A stretch of 64,000 nucleotides of DNA. Origin: Chryseobacterium indicum (GTDB taxonomy: Bacteria > Bacteroidota > Bacteroidia > Flavobacteriales > Weeksellaceae). Below, one piece after another: positions 59,296 to 64,000 of this stretch (positions within the stretch are counted from its first letter, which is position 1; every line of letters starts with the position of its first letter). A model generated the notes under the pieces. It made no database searches. It was not told the DNA's origin and saw only the letters and a list, made by a program, of their open reading frames with translations. A program made the translations under genes and the position numbers. The stretch is from contig NZ_JACSGT010000001.1 of NCBI RefSeq assembly GCF_021504595.1, positions 806,001 to 870,000 on the forward strand. The letters run 5' to 3'.

Positions 59296-61728
59296 ATGCA
59301 GACAACCTATATTGAAACACAGCAAATTTCCTTTCAAGATTTTAAAAATCAGATACTTGAAGATTATAAATTAGGAAGGATTTCTCGTGAAATGTCCTAC
59401 TTGGGAAGAAGAGAAGTTCTTACGGGAAAAGCTAAGTTTGGTATTTTTGGGGACGGAAAAGAGCTTCCTCAGCTTGCAATGGCGAAAGTTTTCAGAGATG
59501 GAGACTTCCGTTCGGGATATTACAGAGATCAGACCTTTGCATTGGCTGTAAATGCGTTGACTGTTGAAAGTTTTTTTGCACAATTGTATGCAGATACTAG
59601 CGTGGAAAGAGAACCTGCTTCAGCCGGAAGACAGATGAACGGCCACTTTGCAACAAGAAGTTTAAATGAAGACGGAAGCTGGAAAGATTTAACGGCTCAG
59701 AAAAATATTTCTTCCGACATTTCTCCTACTGCGGGACAAATGCCTAGATTATTAGGGTTGGCTCAGGCTTCTAAAATTTATAAAACCGTAAAATTCGAAG
59801 GCTCTGAAAAGTTTTCCAGAGAAGGAAACGAGATTGCATTCGGAACCATTGGTGATGCTTCTACAGCGGAAGGTCATTTTTGGGAAACTTTGAATGCAGC
59901 CTGTGCGCTTCAGGTTCCAATGGTAGTTTCGATCTGGGACGACGGGTACGGAATTTCTGTTCCTACGAAAAACCAGAGAGCAAAAGCCGATATCGCTGAA
60001 ATGCTGAGCGGTTTCCAGAGAAAAGAAGGAGAAAACCAAGGATGTGAAATCATTCAGGTGAAAGCTTGGGATTATCCTGCACTTTTGGATGCTTATGCTA
60101 GAGCAGAACAGTTTGCAAGAGTAGAAAGCGTTCCGGTAGTGGTTCATGTGATTGAAGTTACACAGCCTCAAGGTCACTCCACTTCAGGATCTCACGAAAG
60201 ATATAAAAATGAAGAGCGTCTGGCTTGGGAATCGCAGTTTGACGGATTGGTAAAATTCAGAGAATGGATTTTAAACTATTCCATCGAAATTGAAGGAAAA
60301 GAAGAAGTTCTGGCAACAGCAGAAGAACTGGATGCTATTGATAATGAAGCGAAAAAAACGGTAAAAGCAGGACAGAAACAGGCTTGGGAAAATTACCAGA
60401 AAACAATTACAGACTTAATCGCTTCCGTTTTACCTTTGGTTGAAAATCTTAAAGGACAAAATGCTGAAATTGAAAATTACATCAGCCAATTCAATAAACT
60501 CGTTTCAAAAGCAAAGAAAGATGTTTTCCATTTGGTAAGAAAATCTTTACTGGCAACAAGAGGAAACAATTCTGCGGAAAGAAACCAACTGATGCAGAAA
60601 TACAACGAGATCTTTGAGGTTGAAAAAGACAATTATTCTTCTCATCTATATTCTCAGTCTCAGTGGAAAGCGAAAAACGTAAAAGAAATTAAGCCCATTT
60701 ATTCCGACGCTTCTGAAGATGTGGACGGAAGAGTAGTGGTAAGAAACAATTTCGATAAAATATTCGAAAAATATCCTGAAACTTTAGTCTTTGGTGAAGA
60801 TGCCGGAAACATCGGTGACGTAAACCAGGGTCTTGAAGGAATGCAGGAAAAATACGGTGATGTTCGTATTGCCGATACCGGAATCCGTGAAGCAACCATT
60901 CTAGGACAGGGAATCGGAATGGCAATGAGAGGTTTAAGACCAATTGCCGAAATCCAGTATCTTGATTATATTCTGTACTGTTTGCAGGGAATGAGCGATG
61001 ATTTGGCAACGGTTCAGTACAGAACAAAAGGTGGTCAGAAATCACCGGTTATCATCAGAACGAGAGGTCACAGACTGGAAGGAGTTTGGCATTCAGGTTC
61101 TCCAATGGCGGGAATTCTGAATCTTTCAAAAGGAATTCTGGTATTGGTTCCGAGAAACTTAACCAAAGCTGCTGGATTCTACAACACCATGCTTCAGAGC
61201 GATGATCCGGCTGTAATCGTTGAATGTTTAAATGGGTATAGATTGAAAGAAAAGCAGCCTGATAATTTAGGTGAATTCACTGTTCCTGTCGGAAAAATCG
61301 AGGTAACAAAAGAAGGAAAAGATGTTACTTTGGTTACTTACGGTTCTACATGGAGAATTGTAATGGAAGCAGCTGAAGAACTTGAAAAATTGGGAATTTC
61401 TGCGGAAGTAATTGATGTTCAGTCATTAATTCCTTTTGATTTAACACACGAAATTGCAGAATCTGTAAAGAAAACAAACCGATTGGTTGTGATTGATGAA
61501 GATGTGGAAGGCGGAACTTCAGCGTTTATTCTTCAGCAGATTTTAGAAAAACAAAAAGCGTTCAGATTCTTAGATTCTGATCCGTTGACAATTTCTGCAA
61601 ACGATCACAGACCTGCGTATGCAAGTGACGGAGATTATTTCAGCAAACCTTCTGCGGATGATATGGTTGAAAAAATCTATACAATGTTTAACGAAACAAA
61701 TCCTCAGAAATATCCTGCGATATTTTAA
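59296..61728 (+). CDS. 2-oxoacid dehydrogenase E1, fused alpha and beta subunits
   Basis: The product has 810 residues from the ATG at 59296 (MQTTYIETQQISFQDF). The alpha half (1-~400) has the thiamine-diphosphate motif GDASTAEGHFWETLNAA and SIWDDGYGISVPT. The beta half (~475-810) has FGEDAGNIGDVNQGLEG, ADTGIREATILGQGIGMAM and TYGSTWRIVMEAAEEL. It fits branched-chain or similar 2-oxoacid dehydrogenases, in which Bacteroidetes often fuse the two subunits. E2 and E3 are not in the window. It works in the cytoplasm, oxidatively decarboxylating branched-chain oxoacids used for iso-fatty acid primers. Confidence 0.92.
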   Translation: MQTTYIETQQISFQDFKNQILEDYKLGRISREMSYLGRREVLTGKAKFGIFGDGKELPQLAMAKVFRDGDFRSGYYRDQTFALAVNALTVESFFAQLYADTSVEREPASAGRQMNGHFATRSLNEDGSWKDLTAQKNISSDISPTAGQMPRLLGLAQASKIYKTVKFEGSEKFSREGNEIAFGTIGDASTAEGHFWETLNAACALQVPMVVSIWDDGYGISVPTKNQRAKADIAEMLSGFQRKEGENQGCEIIQVKAWDYPALLDAYARAEQFARVESVPVVVHVIEVTQPQGHSTSGSHERYKNEERLAWESQFDGLVKFREWILNYSIEIEGKEEVLATAEELDAIDNEAKKTVKAGQKQAWENYQKTITDLIASVLPLVENLKGQNAEIENYISQFNKLVSKAKKDVFHLVRKSLLATRGNNSAERNQLMQKYNEIFEVEKDNYSSHLYSQSQWKAKNVKEIKPIYSDASEDVDGRVVVRNNFDKIFEKYPETLVFGEDAGNIGDVNQGLEGMQEKYGDVRIADTGIREATILGQGIGMAMRGLRPIAEIQYLDYILYCLQGMSDDLATVQYRTKGGQKSPVIIRTRGHRLEGVWHSGSPMAGILNLSKGILVLVPRNLTKAAGFYNTMLQSDDPAVIVECLNGYRLKEKQPDNLGEFTVPVGKIEVTKEGKDVTLVTYGSTWRIVMEAAEELEKLGISAEVIDVQSLIPFDLTHEIAESVKKTNRLVVIDEDVEGGTSAFILQQILEKQKAFRFLDSDPLTISANDHRPAYASDGDYFSKPSADDMVEKIYTMFNETNPQKYPAIF

Positions 61729-61750
61729 TTTGGATTTTAAATAAATTTAG

Positions 61751-61785
61751 AAACCGTCCTATTCAGAATTATGAAAGGACGGTTT
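61751..61785 (+). terminator. terminator of the E1 gene
   Basis: AAACCGTCCT / AGGACGGTTT forms a 10-bp perfect stem with a 15-nt loop, followed by T7. Confidence 0.85.
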
Positions 61786-61791
61786 TTTTAT

Positions 61792-62244
61792 CTATTGTTT
61801 TCCATCAAAAACTATTTCATTTTCAAATATGAATTGATTATTTATATTCCAATAACCGTCACATCGATCTTGAAGACTTCCTACAATAATTGAGTCTCCT
61901 TTTATGCTTACTATTGAACAAAGATAATTTTCATGAAGTTTTTTTTCTGTTCCATCATCCGAGTATCCTTTAATGATATTTTCAATAATAAAATAGCTTT
62001 TATTTGGAGACACTTTTAAATCTGAATACCCAGAATTAAAGCCATTATTTATATCATAATTTTTAATAGCTGTAGCTTTATTTTTTTGTATGAGATAAGG
62101 CTGATAAAACAAATCCATTTCTTTATCATATTTTAAGAAACCAAGTGTACAATCTGGTGTAATTTTTATTGTTTTAACAAAATTCATTTTTTTTGAACAT
62201 GAAATTAATGTCATAAAAAAAAGTGCTAGTAATAATTTTTTCAT
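61792..62244 (-). CDS. small lipoprotein, candidate immunity protein
   Basis: The product has 150 residues with a lipoprotein signal and lipobox Cys in ALFFMTLISCSKK. The mature domain is beta-rich with two further Cys (DCTLGFLKYDKEM; YLCSIVSIKGDSII) and no family I recognise. Its start overlaps the stop of the 62241-63512 gene by 4 bp, so the two are translated together. That neighbour resembles a peptidoglycan hydrolase, and a periplasmic lipoprotein is where an immunity protein against such an enzyme would sit. The pairing is inference. Confidence 0.6.
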   Translation of the reverse strand: MKKLLLALFFMTLISCSKKMNFVKTIKITPDCTLGFLKYDKEMDLFYQPYLIQKNKATAIKNYDINNGFNSGYSDLKVSPNKSYFIIENIIKGYSDDGTEKKLHENYLCSIVSIKGDSIIVGSLQDRCDGYWNINNQFIFENEIVFDGKQ

Positions 62245-63512
62245 AGTTTATTTTTTAATTGATCGTATCTTATTTTTGCATTTGTCATTGAATATCCTTT
62301 GCTTTTTTCTCCTCTAAGAGGACCATAGATTTCTAATATTTTCTTTTCGTAAACAGAAAAATTGTTACCCCAATCATTTGGATTTTTTGATACTTGTGAA
62401 TTTTGTTTAAAAAAAGTGTCTAATGATTCGCCAAAGCATTTCTTTACATGTGCCTTTCTATTTACATGATGATCTAATGCAATAGCTCTGCCTAATTTTG
62501 TTTTTAAAAAGTCACCAATTTTATAGTTGTAATTTGAAGGTTTAATTTGCAAGCAAAAATGTAATCTTTCAATAAAATCTTCAATCTGTTTTGTCTGAAA
62601 ATCCGTATCATTTAGTAATTTTATAATTGCTTCCAAAGGTTTACATTGAGTGAATTTTTTAAAACTTTCTTTTGTAAATCCGTCACGTATGTAGTTTTTT
62701 AGTTCTTTACCAGATATTCCATTATAAGATATTATATATTTATTATCTTTTGCCTCAACCTTCCAACCACATTTTTCAAGCTTTGAAGCCTTTTCTGGAA
62801 ATGACATGTTAAACTCGTACAACTGAATCGGAAACTCACCTTCACCATCTGTATTTACTGTCTTTTGCATTGCTCCTGCTGAAAAAACTTCACTATCATA
62901 GGATTGAACACAGTCTAAATTTCCTTCATTTTCTGACATAGCAATTAAAATATCTTTCTCATCTTGTGTTACAACAGAATTACTTATTAAATTATTCCAT
63001 AATTTAAATTGTTTTAACGAAATTTCTCCAACATATTCAGGACCAAAAGTTCCATGATATTCTGTACACCTTATTTTATTTTTATACTCACTTCCGCAAT
63101 TTTGCAATGAAGAAGATTCACTTTTAAAAACAGTCTTAAAATTTTGGCTTTTTGCAGAAATATTATCTACAGAAATAATGGCGTAAAAATTATTTTTACT
63201 TCCAATCATGTTGTCAGAATATTTATGATATCCAAAAGACAATTTAGATATGCCATTGGACACTTTCTCTATTTTTGAAATTCCTTCAGGGTAAAAGCCT
63301 AATTTCCCCTCTCTATAGACTGATAAAGAACAAATAAAATCTTTTAAGCCTTTCGATTGTATTTCAAAGTATAAAGTTACATAGCCAGATTCTTCTTTAC
63401 AAGATAAATATTTAATTTTTAAATATTTATCTTGTAGTCCATTTTGTGTTCCTTGTGGATTATTGAGTGATAAAGCACTTACCGAATTAAATCCGTCATA
63501 AATTTTACTCAT
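62241..63512 (-). CDS. lysozyme/transglycosylase-like protein, possible secreted effector
   Basis: The product has 423 residues with no signal peptide. The front ~140 residues look like a beta-sandwich. The centre has a muramidase-like pattern: LIAMSE194-NEGNLDCVQSYDSEVFSAGAMQKT, with an acidic residue in an S-x-N-E-G context and Y-D-S...G-A-M-Q, as in several phage or type VI-associated lysozyme-like domains. A C-terminal helical region follows (GRAIALDHHVNRKAHVKKCF). Coding sequence is very AT-rich compared with the E1 gene. No known T6SS gene is in the window. Identification rests on motif resemblance only. Confidence 0.5.
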   Translation of the reverse strand: MSKIYDGFNSVSALSLNNPQGTQNGLQDKYLKIKYLSCKEESGYVTLYFEIQSKGLKDFICSLSVYREGKLGFYPEGISKIEKVSNGISKLSFGYHKYSDNMIGSKNNFYAIISVDNISAKSQNFKTVFKSESSSLQNCGSEYKNKIRCTEYHGTFGPEYVGEISLKQFKLWNNLISNSVVTQDEKDILIAMSENEGNLDCVQSYDSEVFSAGAMQKTVNTDGEGEFPIQLYEFNMSFPEKASKLEKCGWKVEAKDNKYIISYNGISGKELKNYIRDGFTKESFKKFTQCKPLEAIIKLLNDTDFQTKQIEDFIERLHFCLQIKPSNYNYKIGDFLKTKLGRAIALDHHVNRKAHVKKCFGESLDTFFKQNSQVSKNPNDWGNNFSVYEKKILEIYGPLRGEKSKGYSMTNAKIRYDQLKNKL

Positions 63513-63572
63513 GATATTTTTTTAATTATTAAAACAAAATAAAACCATCATGACGACAAAACTTGACGTATA

Positions 63573-63965
63573 TTATAGAGAAATAACTTTTTTTATTTTC
63601 TTCCCTTCCAAAATCATTTTACAATCCTTCTTTTTCTCAGGATCATACACATGATATTTCGTTTCCCATTCTTCCAATTGATATAAAATCGGAAGGAGAG
63701 CCAATCCTTTCTCTGTGAGTGAATATTCAACTCTTGGAGGAATTTCTTTAAACTCCTCACGAATTACCAAACCATCGGATTCCATTTCTCTAAGCTGATC
63801 GGTCAGAACTTTTCTGGAGATCACATTAATCCTCGCCGCCAATTCTCCAAAACGCAGTTTCCGGTCTTTAATCACCAAAACAATGATGGGCTTCCATTTG
63901 CTTCCCAGAGCGGACATTGCTTTTCCTAAAGGACAACTGTATTGCATTAATTCGTTCTTTTTCAT
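63573..63965 (-). CDS. HxlR-family transcriptional regulator
   Basis: This 130-residue winged-helix protein has the family pattern YSCPLGKAMSALGSKWKPII, LRFGELAARINVISRKVLTD and GLVIREEFKEIPPRVEYSLT. The Cys near the N-terminus (C10) is the residue that senses redox or electrophiles in HypR- and YodB-type members. It would control a neighbouring gene, but its other flank lies beyond the window end. It is separated from the 63512 gene by 60 bp and is in the same orientation. Confidence 0.92.
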   Translation of the reverse strand: MKKNELMQYSCPLGKAMSALGSKWKPIIVLVIKDRKLRFGELAARINVISRKVLTDQLREMESDGLVIREEFKEIPPRVEYSLTEKGLALLPILYQLEEWETKYHVYDPEKKKDCKMILEGKKIKKVISL

Positions 63966-64000
63966 AAGGTGTATTTCTAATTTTTATTCGTATTATTGAA

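Overview
The window looks like chromosomal DNA from a Flavobacteriia member, most likely Chryseobacterium or a close Weeksellaceae relative. The evidence is AT-rich DNA, almost no Shine-Dalgarno sequences, and many promoters of the Bacteroidetes type (-7 box TAnnTTTG). Typical flavobacterial families are present: a zeaxanthin-type carotenoid operon, a fused alpha/beta 2-oxoacid dehydrogenase E1, an AIM24 protein, DUF4266/DUF3570 proteins and two small HTH protein families. No rRNA, tRNA or CRISPR array was seen.

Layout: 0.1-6.3 kb, two small HTH proteins and an operon of secreted surface proteins. 6.6-11.7 kb, MarR regulator-crtI-crtB-SRPBCC-crtZ-lycopene cyclase. 11.8-14.0 kb, a rhodanese/thioredoxin/TlpA thiol cluster. 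14.4-21.8 kb, a CzcA-type metal efflux tripartite pump bracketed by two paralogous small His-rich proteins that appear to start at leaderless GTG codons. 21.8-24.8 kb, a thioredoxin-ApbE-DUF4266-DUF3570 operon. 24.9-33.8 kb, VIT transporter, Tam, Lrp regulator with divergent MFS transporter, phosphoesterase, Fic protein and a GH3 glucosidase. 34.1-38.9 kb, metNIQ and an EamA transporter, separated by an IS1-family element. 39.2-40.6 kb, GNAT and a pseudo-receiver/pirin fusion. 40.7-43.9 kb, an AT-rich island with a WYL-domain protein divergent from a long structured leader and a reverse transcriptase. 44-61.7 kb, housekeeping genes (topB, queA, rlmN, polyprenyl synthase, E1) with a four-helix-bundle gene inside an inverted repeat. 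61.8-64 kb, a candidate muramidase effector with a lipoprotein partner, then an HxlR regulator.

Three points stand out. First, the reverse transcriptase locus resembles single-gene DRT phage-defence systems and carries an unusual divergent WYL protein. Second, eamA is preceded by a Met/Cys-rich leader peptide and an intrinsic terminator. Removing the IS1 element and one 8-bp target duplication joins eamA to metNIQ with a 14-bp gap, so an ancestral Met/Cys-attenuated eamA-metNIQ operon was probably split by the insertion. Third, a dispersed stem-loop repeat is fused in frame into the front of the DUF4266 lipoprotein gene.
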